64,000 nt of DNA from JBEEOW01 sp041191405 (GTDB lineage Bacteria > Bacteroidota > Bacteroidia > Cytophagales > UBA9547): contig JBEEOW010000021.1 in assembly GCA_041191405.1 (NCBI GenBank), positions 11,731 to 75,730 of the forward strand. Reading direction: 5' to 3'. Both the position numbers and the translations under genes were made by a program. The notes under the pieces are model-generated. The model saw only the letters and a list, made by a program, of their open reading frames with translations. It searched no databases and was not told where the DNA came from. Of the stretch, positions 35,912-44,797 are shown piece by piece (position 1 is the stretch's first letter; every line of letters starts with the position of its first letter).

Positions 35912-36133
35912 TTATTTTGCAGAAGTAGAATCTTTAGCTTCTCCTTTTTTGCAACAAGATTTTCCTTTTTTATCTTTTTTGCAACATTTACCGTCTTTTT
36001 TCTCGTCTTTACATTCTTTTTTATCACCTTTTTTGCAACATTTTTTGTCACCATCGTGATTAATTGAAAATGCAGAAGCACTACCTACAGCTAATAAAGC
36101 TACAAGAGCAATTGAACTAAATATTTTTTTCAT
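35912..36133 (-). CDS. Exported Cys/Lys-rich small protein
   Basis: 73 residues: signal peptide (MKKIFSSIALVALLAVGSAS) followed by HDGDKKCCKKGDKKECKD, GKCCKKDKKGKSCCKKGE. Seven Cys, six of them in CC pairs at regular distance, in a strongly charged chain. Such composition suggests metal binding or redox buffering in the periplasm. I do not recognise a named family. Codon use looks normal for a host gene. Confidence 0.65.
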   Translation of the reverse strand: MKKIFSSIALVALLAVGSASAFSINHDGDKKCCKKGDKKECKDEKKDGKCCKKDKKGKSCCKKGEAKDSTSAK

Positions 36134-36310
36134 AGTAGTATCTTTTTAAGTACGTAATGTTAATTAAACGTTATCATAATTACAATATTATCTAGTAGAA
36201 TTTAAATATAAATGATTTATATCAATTTTATTTTTGAGTAAGGGTTTTTAATTTTTATTTACAAATTAAAAAAACATAAAATATTACTTAGAGGTTATTG
36301 TTTTAGCTTG

Positions 36311-36318
36311 TACTTTTG
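36311..36318 (+). promoter_or_regulatory. -7 box of the heme A synthase gene
   Basis: TACTTTTG matches TAnnTTTG exactly and lies 19 bases before ATG 36337. No clear TTG 19-21 bases upstream. Confidence 0.5.
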
Positions 36319-36336
36319 AAATCAAATTAGAGTATT

Positions 36337-37383
36337 ATGTTTGAACTGATAGACAAAAAACAAAAACCAGTTGTTTACTGGCTCATAATAGGAATTGTAA
36401 TGATAATAATTCAAATTATGTTGGGTGCAATAACACGCTTAACTGGTTCTGGATTATCAATTACTGAATGGAAATTGATTATGGGAACGTTGCCACCTTT
36501 GAATGAAACGGAATGGCAGACTGCGTTTGAACAATACCAAAAAATTGGTCAATTCAAGCAATTAAACAACTATTTTAATTTATCTGATTTTAAATTTATT
36601 TTCTTTTGGGAATGGTCACATAGGTTTTGGGCTCGAATGATTGGTTTTGTATTTGCAATTCCATTTGTGATATTTTTAATCCAAAAAAGATTCAATAAAA
36701 ATCAAATTCTACCCTTAATAATATTATTCTTTCTTGGTGGTTTACAAGGTGCTATCGGTTGGATTATGGTAAAAAGTGGTATCAACGAAACTAGTTTATA
36801 TGTTGACCATATTAAGCTTGCAGCACATTTTATTTCAGCTTTAGTATTATTAGTTTATACAATCTATTTCTTGATTGGATTTATTAAAACTAAATATGAA
36901 ATTTCACTTTCAGTGAACCAAAATAAGGTGTTATTGGTTATGATAATTCTGTTAACTATTCAGTTAGTTTATGGTGCATTTATGGCTGGTATTCATGCTG
37001 GACCAACGGCACCTACTTGGCCAACTATAAACGGTAATTGGTTTCCTTATGGAGGAGAAGAGTTAGGTTTGCTTAAATGGACTCACAATGCAATCAATAT
37101 TCAATTTGTTCACAGAACATTGGCATATATTCTTTGCGCATTTAGTATTTATTGGTGGGTATTGGCAAATAAAGAAAAACTAAGTTTAAACTGGGCACAA
37201 CATTTACCATTGGCAATTATTATTTTACAAACTATTTTGGGAATAATTACTGTGTTAATGAGTCCTTACCAAAAAATATTATTGGTTTTAGGCACAATGC
37301 ATCAATTTGTAGGCATGGTATTTTGTATCATTTTGATGTCAATTTGGTTTTTAAGAAAAGTAAAATATCAAATTAACAAATAA
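36337..37383 (+). CDS. ctaA: Heme A synthase (CtaA/COX15)
   Basis: 348 residues, eight membrane helices. GAITRLTGSGLSITEWK at 29-45, HRFWARMIGF, DHIKLAAHF, HRTLAYILC and HQFVGMVF provide the heme-ligating His residues. Oxidises heme O to heme A for cytochrome c oxidase. Stands alone without a ctaB neighbour. Confidence 0.95.
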   Translation: MFELIDKKQKPVVYWLIIGIVMIIIQIMLGAITRLTGSGLSITEWKLIMGTLPPLNETEWQTAFEQYQKIGQFKQLNNYFNLSDFKFIFFWEWSHRFWARMIGFVFAIPFVIFLIQKRFNKNQILPLIILFFLGGLQGAIGWIMVKSGINETSLYVDHIKLAAHFISALVLLVYTIYFLIGFIKTKYEISLSVNQNKVLLVMIILLTIQLVYGAFMAGIHAGPTAPTWPTINGNWFPYGGEELGLLKWTHNAINIQFVHRTLAYILCAFSIYWWVLANKEKLSLNWAQHLPLAIIILQTILGIITVLMSPYQKILLVLGTMHQFVGMVFCIILMSIWFLRKVKYQINK

Positions 37384-37443
37384 ATAATACCACTAAATAA
37401 AGCGAATTAACTAATTTTACAATATTATTGAATTAACAACATT

Positions 37444-38022
37444 ATGGAAAACACTACTACACCTAGAGTAATTAATATATATACTGAAGTTAACCCAAAT
37501 CCAAATTCTTTAAAATTTGTGGTTGATTTTATGTTATTGCCAGATGGAGATAACCTTGATTATGCAACTCCAGAAGAGGCAAAAGATGCTCCTTTAGCAT
37601 TAGAATTATTTAAATTCAATTTTGTAAAAAGAGTATTTATTACTGCAAACTTTATCACCATTACGAAAGATGAAGCTGCAGAATGGCCACAAATTGCGCC
37701 AATGCTTAAAGATTATATTAAAGGATTTTTAGAAGAAGGTAAACCTTTTATAAACAAACCTTTAAGCGAATTTGAATTTGTAAATGATTCAGAAATTGTA
37801 AGCAAAATTAAAATGTTATTGGATGAATACGTTCGTCCAGCTGTAGAGCAAGATGGTGGAGCAATTACATTCCATTCATTTGAAAATGGCATTGTTAAAG
37901 TAGTTTTAAGAGGTTCATGCAGTGGATGTCCATCGTCAACAGTAACACTTAAAGCTGGTATTGAAAATTTATTAAAACGAATGATTCCAGAAGTACAAGA
38001 AGTTGTAGCTGAAGGAGTTTAA
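37444..38022 (+). CDS. Nfu-type iron-sulfur cluster scaffold protein
   Basis: 192 residues. The N-terminal Nfu_N domain (about 10-100, NPNPNSLKFVVDFML) is followed by a NifU C-terminal domain with VRPAVEQDGGAITF and GSCSGCPSS (Cys159, Cys162), which binds the cluster. Delivers Fe-S clusters to apo-proteins. Followed by a spacer of word repeats before bshA. Confidence 0.93.
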   Translation: MENTTTPRVINIYTEVNPNPNSLKFVVDFMLLPDGDNLDYATPEEAKDAPLALELFKFNFVKRVFITANFITITKDEAAEWPQIAPMLKDYIKGFLEEGKPFINKPLSEFEFVNDSEIVSKIKMLLDEYVRPAVEQDGGAITFHSFENGIVKVVLRGSCSGCPSSTVTLKAGIENLLKRMIPEVQEVVAEGV

Positions 38023-38121
38023 TGAATTTAGTACAGAGTACTGAGTATAGGGTATTGAGTTCAAAAATAAGAGTATAGTGTACTTTGTACGCTGTACTCA
38101 GTACTTTTAAAAAATCAAAAT
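38023..38121. repeat. Spacer with AGTACTGAGTA inverted words
   Basis: AGTACTGAGTA at 38037-38047 and its reverse complement TACTCAGTACT at 38095-38105, plus related GTACAGAGTA words, can pair into a hairpin between the nfu and bshA genes. Same word family as 13392-13412 and 43436-43450. Confidence 0.6.
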
Positions 38122-39258
38122 ATGAAAATAGGAATAGTTTGTTATCCAACATTTGGAGGTAGTGGAGTTGTAGCTACAGAGTTAGGAAAAGCATTATCTC
38201 AAAACGGACATCAAGTTCATTTCATTACATATTCACAGCCAAGTAGATTAGATTTTTTTAGTGAAAACTTATTTTATCACGAAGTAAGTGTTTCGGCTTA
38301 TCCCCTATTTCAATATCAACCTTATGAATTAGCGTTGGCTAGTAAAATGGTTGATGTTGTAAAATATGAAAAATTGGATGTTTTGCATGTACATTATGCT
38401 ATTCCTCATGCGTCAGCGGCATATATGGCAAAGCAAATTTTAGCAACAGAAGGTATTCATATTCCGGTAGTTACAACCTTGCATGGCACAGATATTACAA
38501 TTGTAGGGAAAGATTCGACTTATGAACCTGTAGTAACTTTCAGTATAAATCAATCAGATGCAGTAACTTCTGTTTCGGAAGATTTAAAGAAGGATACATA
38601 CAAACATTTCAAAATCACTAAAGACATAGCAGTTATACCCAACTTTATTGATTTAGAACGATTTAAGAAACAAAAGAAAGAGCATTTCAAAAATGCAATT
38701 TGTCCATTTGGAGAAAAACTAATTATTCACACTTCAAATTTTAGAAAAGTTAAAAGAATAGAAGATGTTGTTTTGGTTTTTGATAAAGTAAGAAAAGAAA
38801 TTCCTAGTAAACTTTTATTAATTGGTGACGGACCCGAAAGAGCAAAAATAGAACAACTTTGTAGAGATTTAGGTTGCTGTGCTGATGTTCGTTTTTTAGG
38901 TAAATTAGATGCTGTTGAAGAGGTATTATCATTAGGCGATTTATTTTTATTACCTTCTGAAAAAGAGAGTTTTGGATTATCAGCTTTAGAAGCAATGGCT
39001 TGTGAAGTACCGGTAGTTTCATCAAATGCGGGTGGTATTCCCGAAGTAAATATTCATGGAGTAACGGGCTTTCTAAGCGAAATTGGCGACATCGACGATA
39101 TGGTAAAAAACGCTTTACATATTCTTGATGAAGAAAATTTAGCAACATTCAAAGCCAATGCATTAATTCAAGCAAAAACTTTTGAAGTAAGTTTAATTAT
39201 GCCACTTTATGTTGAAATTTATAATAAAGTTGTAAATGATATGAAAAATAAAAATTAG
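38122..39258 (+). CDS. bshA: N-acetyl-alpha-D-glucosaminyl L-malate synthase BshA
   Basis: 378 residues, GT4 fold. MKIGIVCYPTFGGSGVVATE, LHVHYAIPHASAAYMA, TTLHGTDITIVG and the C-terminal EKESFGLSALEAMAC (the E-x7-E nucleotide-sugar motif) are characteristic of BshA. First step of bacillithiol synthesis: UDP-GlcNAc plus malate. bshB and bshC are not in the window. Confidence 0.93.
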   Translation: MKIGIVCYPTFGGSGVVATELGKALSQNGHQVHFITYSQPSRLDFFSENLFYHEVSVSAYPLFQYQPYELALASKMVDVVKYEKLDVLHVHYAIPHASAAYMAKQILATEGIHIPVVTTLHGTDITIVGKDSTYEPVVTFSINQSDAVTSVSEDLKKDTYKHFKITKDIAVIPNFIDLERFKKQKKEHFKNAICPFGEKLIIHTSNFRKVKRIEDVVLVFDKVRKEIPSKLLLIGDGPERAKIEQLCRDLGCCADVRFLGKLDAVEEVLSLGDLFLLPSEKESFGLSALEAMACEVPVVSSNAGGIPEVNIHGVTGFLSEIGDIDDMVKNALHILDEENLATFKANALIQAKTFEVSLIMPLYVEIYNKVVNDMKNKN

Positions 39259-39274
39259 TATTCTTATTTTCCCT

Positions 39275-40687
39275 TTACAAAAACAAATCATCTAGTGTTA
39301 AACTACTTTGAGCTAAACCTGCATAAGCATTTTGTTGTAAACCAAAAGTTGTAATCATAGTTAAGAAAACAGATTTACGAGTTTTGGTTTCTGTTTTAAA
39401 TGTGCCTATTTTGTTTCTCAACTCAGCATCATATTTTTTATCTATCAAAAACTCGTTGATTGAAAATTTCATTTCACAAAGGTTGATTACTTGGTCTCTA
39501 CGTTCGATAACTAAATCAACCTGAGCTCCTGCACCTTGAGTTTTACTTCTCCATGACGAAGTAGTTGATTCAACCCCAGCAATTCCTAAAGCGGATTTTA
39601 TTTGGTCAATATGGTGTAAACAAACTTGTTCATAAGCATAACCGCTCCATCCTCTTTGCTTTGGATTATCAATTGCATTTATCCAATTATTTTTATCATC
39701 AAGATTGGTATTTTGAATAAAACTTAAATAAAACAACGTATAAAAATCACTTAATTGATATAAACTATCTCTATTTGTTCGCCCAAATGGTGTATATTTT
39801 CTTAAAAATCCACTTTCCTCTAATTCTACTAATAACCTTGTTGTACTTCCTGCATTTGGCAATAATGTTTCTTTTAAAATTTCATCACGGGTTAAACCAA
39901 CAGATTTTTTAGCCAATGCATTTACTATTTTTAAATGATTATCAGCTTTTTTGAATAAAGATTGGAAAATATTTGAGAATTCAGTTCTAAGTAATCCATT
40001 TCTAGTAAAACAAATTTGTTCAATATTTTGAGTAGCACTTTTACCTTGTTCAACCTCATCCCAATAAAATGGAATTCCGCCCAAAACCATATATAACTGA
40101 ACAATTTGATATCTATCCAATTGAATGTTTTTCTCCAATAAAAATTGTTCACATTCCTTTAAAGTAAAAGGTACAATTTTGATTTTTTTAGTAACTCTGT
40201 TGTGTAATCCTCCTGTATTATTGATTAATTTATTTATCATCCACGATGCAGCCGAACCACAAACTATTAGCAAAACATCGTTACGTGCTGATGCCCAACT
40301 ATTCCAAAAATGCTCAAGTGCTTGTATAAAATCAGATTTTGCAGTATCAAACCATGGCAATTCGTCTATAAAAACTACCTTTTTTTCGTCAGATGATTGC
40401 TCTAAGTAATTAATTAACAATTGAAATGCTTGCACCCAATTTTCAGATTGAGAATTTACAGTTGTATATTTTGCTATAGCAATATGGAAATTAACTAATT
40501 GTTGTTCGGTTGTGGCATTTGCCAAACCTGTAACTTGAAACGTACAATTATATTCATTTAAAAACGAACGAATTAAGAATGTTTTACCAACCCTCCTTCG
40601 CCCGTATAATGCTACAAATTCAGATTTTTTAGATTTATGCATTTTTCTAAACAATGCATATTCACTTTCTCTCCCAACCTTTTTCAT
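39275..40687 (-). CDS. ATPase with winged-helix and nuclease-like C-terminal region (Arch_ATPase/DUF234 type)
   Basis: 470 residues from ATG 40687 (MKKVGRESEYALF); the longer frame from 40732 would be translated from inside the upstream repeat array. Walker A GRRRVGKT at 29-36; Walker B VVFIDELPW at 104-112; sensor-like LLIVCGSAASWM around 140. Residues about 270-325 look like a winged helix (KSVGLTRDEILKETLL). The C-terminal part has Asp391 and CEMKFS (Glu405, Lys407), a D-ExK layout as in PD-(D/E)xK nucleases and the DUF234 region. Cytoplasmic. The eight-copy inverted repeat array starts seven bases before its start codon, pointing to self-recognition or autoregulation. Confidence 0.8.
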   Translation of the reverse strand: MKKVGRESEYALFRKMHKSKKSEFVALYGRRRVGKTFLIRSFLNEYNCTFQVTGLANATTEQQLVNFHIAIAKYTTVNSQSENWVQAFQLLINYLEQSSDEKKVVFIDELPWFDTAKSDFIQALEHFWNSWASARNDVLLIVCGSAASWMINKLINNTGGLHNRVTKKIKIVPFTLKECEQFLLEKNIQLDRYQIVQLYMVLGGIPFYWDEVEQGKSATQNIEQICFTRNGLLRTEFSNIFQSLFKKADNHLKIVNALAKKSVGLTRDEILKETLLPNAGSTTRLLVELEESGFLRKYTPFGRTNRDSLYQLSDFYTLFYLSFIQNTNLDDKNNWINAIDNPKQRGWSGYAYEQVCLHHIDQIKSALGIAGVESTTSSWRSKTQGAGAQVDLVIERRDQVINLCEMKFSINEFLIDKKYDAELRNKIGTFKTETKTRKSVFLTMITTFGLQQNAYAGLAQSSLTLDDLFL

Positions 40688-40694
40688 ATTATAA

Positions 40695-40888
40695 TTGGCT
40701 TTAACTATACAAAAATATATACTTAAAGCCAATTATAAAAATATTATTGGCTTTAAATTGCTAAAAATATACACTTATAGCCATTTATATTAATATATTT
40801 GGCTCTAACTAATAAAATTATATGAGTTAAAGCCAAATATTAACACATTCTTGGCTTTAACTCATATAAAAACACCACTTAAAGCCAA
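40695..40888. repeat. Eight-copy array of a 10-bp motif in alternating orientation
   Basis: TTGGCTTTAA occurs forward at 40695, 40747, 40799 (TTGGCTCTAA) and 40851, and reversed (TTAAAGCCAA) at 40723, 40775 (TTATAGCCAT), 40827 and 40879. Start-to-start distances are 28, 24, 28, 24, 28, 24, 28 exactly, a 52-base period. The 18- and 14-base stretches between motifs are AT-rich and not conserved, yet their length is kept. It covers the whole promoter region of the ATPase gene. It is not a CRISPR: the repeats are 10 bp and alternate in direction. Confidence 0.9.
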
Positions 40889-40967
40889 AAACAAATTGTA
40901 AATATTTATTAGAAATCGAGCTATAGCTACTTAAAAGCAATGCTATAATATTTAATTAACTGATTCG

Positions 40968-40999
40968 TTTGTATAATAAGCAAGAAATCGGCATTTTTG
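40968..40999 (+). promoter_or_regulatory. Promoter of lptB
   Basis: TTTG at 40968-40971, 20-base spacer, CATTTTTG at 40992-40999. A TTG codon in this box is therefore not the gene start, which supports ATG 41024. Confidence 0.55.
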
Positions 41000-41023
41000 A
41001 AGAATAGTTTAGCATTAAAGAAT

Positions 41024-41776
41024 ATGATGGTATTAAAAGCCAATAATTTAATAAAAAAGTATAAAGCTCGCACAGTTGTAAACGATGTTTCGTTTGAAGT
41101 AAAGCAAGGTGAAATTGTAGGTTTATTAGGCCCCAATGGTGCTGGAAAAACTACTTCATTTTACATGACAGTGGGATTAATCAAGCCAAATCAAGGTACA
41201 ATTTTGCTTGATGGTGAAGATATTACAAGTTTACCGATGTACAAAAGAGCTCAAAAAGGCATCGGTTATTTACCTCAAGAAGCTTCAGTTTTTAGAACTT
41301 TGTCGGTTGAGGATAACATCAAAGCGGTACTTGAAATGACTAAATTATCTTCATCACAACAAAAAGATAAATTAGAAGAATTGTTGAATGAATTTAGCTT
41401 AACGCATGTTAGAAAAAATTTAGGAAAAGTACTTTCAGGTGGAGAAAGAAGAAGAACGGAAATAGCGAGAGCACTGGCTGTAAATCCTAAATTTGTACTT
41501 TTAGATGAACCTTTCGCAGGTGTTGACCCAATTGCAGTTGAGGAAATTCAAACAATTGTAGCTAAGTTAAAACACAAAAATATTGGTATTTTAATTACTG
41601 ACCATAACGTAAACGAAACACTTTCAATTACTGACCATGCGTATTTATTGTTCGAAGGAAAAATACTTAAACATGGTAGTGCTGAAGAACTTGCAGCTGA
41701 TGAAATGGTAAGACGAGTGTATCTTGGTTCACAGTTTGAGTTAAAACGCAAAGACCACATTTTGAATCAACATTAA
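41024..41776 (+). CDS. lptB: LPS export ABC transporter ATP-binding protein LptB
   Basis: 250 residues from ATG 41024 (ATG 41027 is equally possible). Walker A GPNGAGKT (36-43), YLPQEASVF (Q-loop), signature LSGGE (137-141), Walker B FVLLDEP (157-163), FAGVDPIAV typical of LptB, and ITDHNV H-loop. Powers LPS extraction from the inner membrane with LptF/LptG. Confidence 0.92.
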   Translation: MMVLKANNLIKKYKARTVVNDVSFEVKQGEIVGLLGPNGAGKTTSFYMTVGLIKPNQGTILLDGEDITSLPMYKRAQKGIGYLPQEASVFRTLSVEDNIKAVLEMTKLSSSQQKDKLEELLNEFSLTHVRKNLGKVLSGGERRRTEIARALAVNPKFVLLDEPFAGVDPIAVEEIQTIVAKLKHKNIGILITDHNVNETLSITDHAYLLFEGKILKHGSAEELAADEMVRRVYLGSQFELKRKDHILNQH

Positions 41777-41803
41777 AATCAATCCCCATAAAATTATCCA
41801 AAA

Positions 41804-43432
41804 ATGATAAAACATTTTTTATTCACTATTAGCATTGTATTGTTTTTAAACAATATCAATGTTATTGCACAAGAGAAAAAAACAGTAGAAGCTGATATTA
41901 AACAAGTTGTAGTTTTTTTATCAAAAGCACAAATTACCAATACAACAACTACTACACTTGAAGGAGGAACTACAGAATTAACAATCACAGGTTTATCTCC
42001 TTTTATTGATAAAAATTCAGTTCAAGCAAGTGGCAAAGGAGAAATGGTAATTTTAGGTGTAAAATCAAATGTTAATCATTTAAAAACACAGGTAAAATCA
42101 GCAGAGTTGATTCAGCTTGAAGATACACTTGAAAAGGTAAGTTTAGAAGTTGAAAATTTAAAAGATAAACTTGATATTTTAACCAAACAACACGATATGT
42201 TGTTAAAAAATCAAGAAATTGGAGGCAAAGAAAAATCATTAACACCTGATGATTTTGAAGAATATTTAGACATTTTTAGAGACCATTTAACAGAATTAAA
42301 AAAGAATTTATCTAAAACAGATAGAGAACTTTACAAGAAAAAAGCCTTGGAGCAAAATATTGTAAATCAGATTGCTACAATAAGCAACAAAAACAATAAA
42401 ACAGTTGGCGAAATTACCATTACACTTCAAACTAAAAATAGAGCAACAGTAACATTAGAAGTAAGTTATTTGGTTGAAAATGCAGGTTGGAGCCCGATTT
42501 ATGATTTAAGAAGCAAAAACACATCATCTCCAATGCAATTGATTTACAGAGCAAATGTATTTCAAAACACAGGAGTTGACTGGGATAAAACTAAAATAAA
42601 ACTATCTACTGCAAACCCAACTGTTGGTGGTGAAAAGCCTGAGTTGGATGTTTGGAATGTAGCAATAGAGGAAGAATATAAAAAAAGAAAAGGTAAAGCA
42701 AGGTCAACAAATCCAAGTAAAGCAGAAACAACTTCTGGTCTTGGTTATTCAGAAAACGATGACAAAAAATTAGTCCAGTTAAGTTCATTTTCATTAGCAG
42801 AAATGGTAACTGTTAACGAAAACGCAGTTAGTACAGAATTCGATATCGCAGTTCCATATTCAGTTCCTTCAAATGGACAAGCAGTTTTAATGGATGTACA
42901 AACCTATCAAATACCGGTTTCATATAAATATTTTAGTAGTCCTAAATTAGAAGCAAACACCTTTTTAACAGCACAACTTACTGGTTGGGAACAATATAAC
43001 TTAATTGAAGGTACAGCAAATGTATTTTTTGAAGGTACATTTGTAGGTGAAACTTATTTAAATCCAAGTAATACTGAAGACACTTTGAAAGTTTCACTTG
43101 GAAGAGATAAAAAGGTAGTTATCAAACGTGAAGTATTAAAAGAGTTTACAAGCAAGCAATTTTTAGGTTCAACTAAAAAAGTAGAATATGCTTATGAAAT
43201 TTCTATAAGAAACACTAAAAAAGATTCTGTTGCAATTACTGTGGATGACCAAATTCCTGTTTCTAAAAACAAAGAAATTGAAGTAGAATTACTTGATGGT
43301 GGTGGTGCCAATTATGATAAAGAAACAGGAAAACTGATTTGGAACGTAAATTTATCATCATCAGAAGAAAAGAAATTTGTATTTAGATTTACAGTTAAGT
43401 ATCCTAAAAATAAGAATATCATAGGATTGTAA
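41804..43432 (+). CDS. DUF4139/DUF4140 (mucoidy inhibitor MuiA-like) exported protein
   Basis: 542 residues. Signal peptide to about residue 23 (NVIAQ). N-terminal DUF4140-type strand domain (VEADIKQVVVFLSKAQITNT), a coiled coil (about 95-195), and a C-terminal DUF4139 beta domain with SYLVENAGWSPIYDLRS. An internal Lys/Ser-rich linker lies at about 285-315. Probably periplasmic; the biochemical role of the family is unknown. Confidence 0.85.
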   Translation: MIKHFLFTISIVLFLNNINVIAQEKKTVEADIKQVVVFLSKAQITNTTTTTLEGGTTELTITGLSPFIDKNSVQASGKGEMVILGVKSNVNHLKTQVKSAELIQLEDTLEKVSLEVENLKDKLDILTKQHDMLLKNQEIGGKEKSLTPDDFEEYLDIFRDHLTELKKNLSKTDRELYKKKALEQNIVNQIATISNKNNKTVGEITITLQTKNRATVTLEVSYLVENAGWSPIYDLRSKNTSSPMQLIYRANVFQNTGVDWDKTKIKLSTANPTVGGEKPELDVWNVAIEEEYKKRKGKARSTNPSKAETTSGLGYSENDDKKLVQLSSFSLAEMVTVNENAVSTEFDIAVPYSVPSNGQAVLMDVQTYQIPVSYKYFSSPKLEANTFLTAQLTGWEQYNLIEGTANVFFEGTFVGETYLNPSNTEDTLKVSLGRDKKVVIKREVLKEFTSKQFLGSTKKVEYAYEISIRNTKKDSVAITVDDQIPVSKNKEIEVELLDGGGANYDKETGKLIWNVNLSSSEEKKFVFRFTVKYPKNKNIIGL

Positions 43433-43491
43433 TTTAGTACAGAGTACAAAGTGATAAGTTTTTATATTCTTGACCAATTAATATAAATAAA

Positions 43492-44529
43492 GTGAGCAAA
43501 GCATTATTTAAGAAAATACAAATAGTTTTATGGTTTGTGGCTGGTGTAGCCTTGATGTATTATTCATTCAAAGACCAAGATATTGCTCAAATTTGGGCTA
43601 CTATAAAAAAAGTAGAATTAAAATGGTTAGCTATTGTATTGTTTGTTAGTTTGTTAACGCATGTTTTTAGAGCCATTCGTTGGCAACAAATGCTTAAAGC
43701 TGTGGGGCAACCTGTTGGTTTTATAAGTGCATTTTCAACGATGATGTTTGGCTATTTGGTAAATAACGCAATTCCTAGAGGTGGAGAATTTTCAAGATGT
43801 TTATCTTTAAAAAAGACTGATGATATTCCATTTAGTATGTCATTTGGAACTGTATTGGTTGAGAGATTAATTGATACATTGTGTTTAGCCTTATTAATTG
43901 CGGCAACACTTTTTACGCAATACGATGAACTTGGAGGATTTTGGTTAGAACATATTTGGTTACCAATTAAAAACTCATTTGGCAAAGGTGGAAAAGTAAG
44001 TGAATATAAATATTTTATCATTGGAGGTATAGCCATAGTAATGGTTTTAATGAAAGTTTTTGAGAAAAAAATCGAGGAATCAGGTATTAATCAAAAATTA
44101 GAAAACGTTCAAAATGATATGTTTGAAGGTTTAAAAGCATTGTTAAAAATGAAAGATATGCCCATGTTTGTAGTTTATACTATTTTAATTTGGGTAGGAT
44201 ATTATTTCATGACTCAGCTTTGGTTTTATACCTTACCCGAATTTGCAAACTTAGGTTGGAAAGCGGCATTGATGATTATGGTAGTTGGTACAATTGGTCG
44301 CTCAGTACCTGTACAAGGTGGAGGCATGGGAGCATATCACTTTTTGGTTGCTCAAGCTTTATTAATTTATGGTTTAAGTCAAGAACAAGGTAGCGTAATG
44401 GCTGTGTTAATTCACGAAACACAAATTATATATGTACTTGTAGTGGGTGGCTTAGCTGCGATAAAAGTTTCATTTTCAAAGTTTAATGAAATAACAGCTA
44501 CTACTGAGCAAGATGCTGTAAAAGAATAA
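43492..44529 (+). CDS. Flippase-like membrane protein (LPG synthase TM / UPF0104)
   Basis: 345 residues from a GTG start. Seven to eight membrane helices; motifs FRAIRWQQMLKAVG, NNAIPRGGEFSRCLSL, VERLIDTLCL, and VQGGGMGAYHFLVAQAL mark the lysylphosphatidylglycerol-synthase transmembrane family. No C-terminal catalytic domain, so a lipid or polyprenyl-phosphate sugar flippase role is likely. GTACAGAGTA words occupy the spacer upstream. Confidence 0.85.
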   Translation: MSKALFKKIQIVLWFVAGVALMYYSFKDQDIAQIWATIKKVELKWLAIVLFVSLLTHVFRAIRWQQMLKAVGQPVGFISAFSTMMFGYLVNNAIPRGGEFSRCLSLKKTDDIPFSMSFGTVLVERLIDTLCLALLIAATLFTQYDELGGFWLEHIWLPIKNSFGKGGKVSEYKYFIIGGIAIVMVLMKVFEKKIEESGINQKLENVQNDMFEGLKALLKMKDMPMFVVYTILIWVGYYFMTQLWFYTLPEFANLGWKAALMIMVVGTIGRSVPVQGGGMGAYHFLVAQALLIYGLSQEQGSVMAVLIHETQIIYVLVVGGLAAIKVSFSKFNEITATTEQDAVKE

Positions 44530-44594
44530 TAGCTTTAAAAGATTTAGAATAAATCTTCTTATATTTTCTTATCAATTTATGTAGCAAGATAATT

Positions 44595-44669
44595 AACCAT
44601 ATAAGACATATAAGAGTTTAAGATTATTATATATTATTAATAATATAAACTTATATGTCTTATATGGTT
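44595..44669. repeat. 20-bp perfect inverted repeat in spacer
   Basis: AACCATATAAGACATATAAG at 44595-44614 has its reverse complement at 44650-44669, with a 35-base AT-rich loop. A further AGGACATATAAG occurs at 44682-44693. There is no T-run, so it is more likely a mobile-type palindrome than a terminator. It sits in a 268-base spacer with no gene. Confidence 0.7.
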
Positions 44670-44797
44670 TAATAAATATTAAGGACATATAAGTTTTGAT
44701 TTTCTTTGAAAATCCATTTAAGCTAGAATAATTAATTTGTTCAATAAAGCTTTTAAAATATCAAGTTTACCTAAAAAAAAATAGTTCAACAATACCC

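Noticed and set aside
40695..40888. CRISPR array
   Set aside because: Repeats are only 10 bp and alternate in direction, spacers are 14 or 18 bases, and no cas genes are near.
40997..41023. TTG start for LptB
   Set aside because: The codon lies inside the promoter -7 box; ATG 41024 gives the usual family length.
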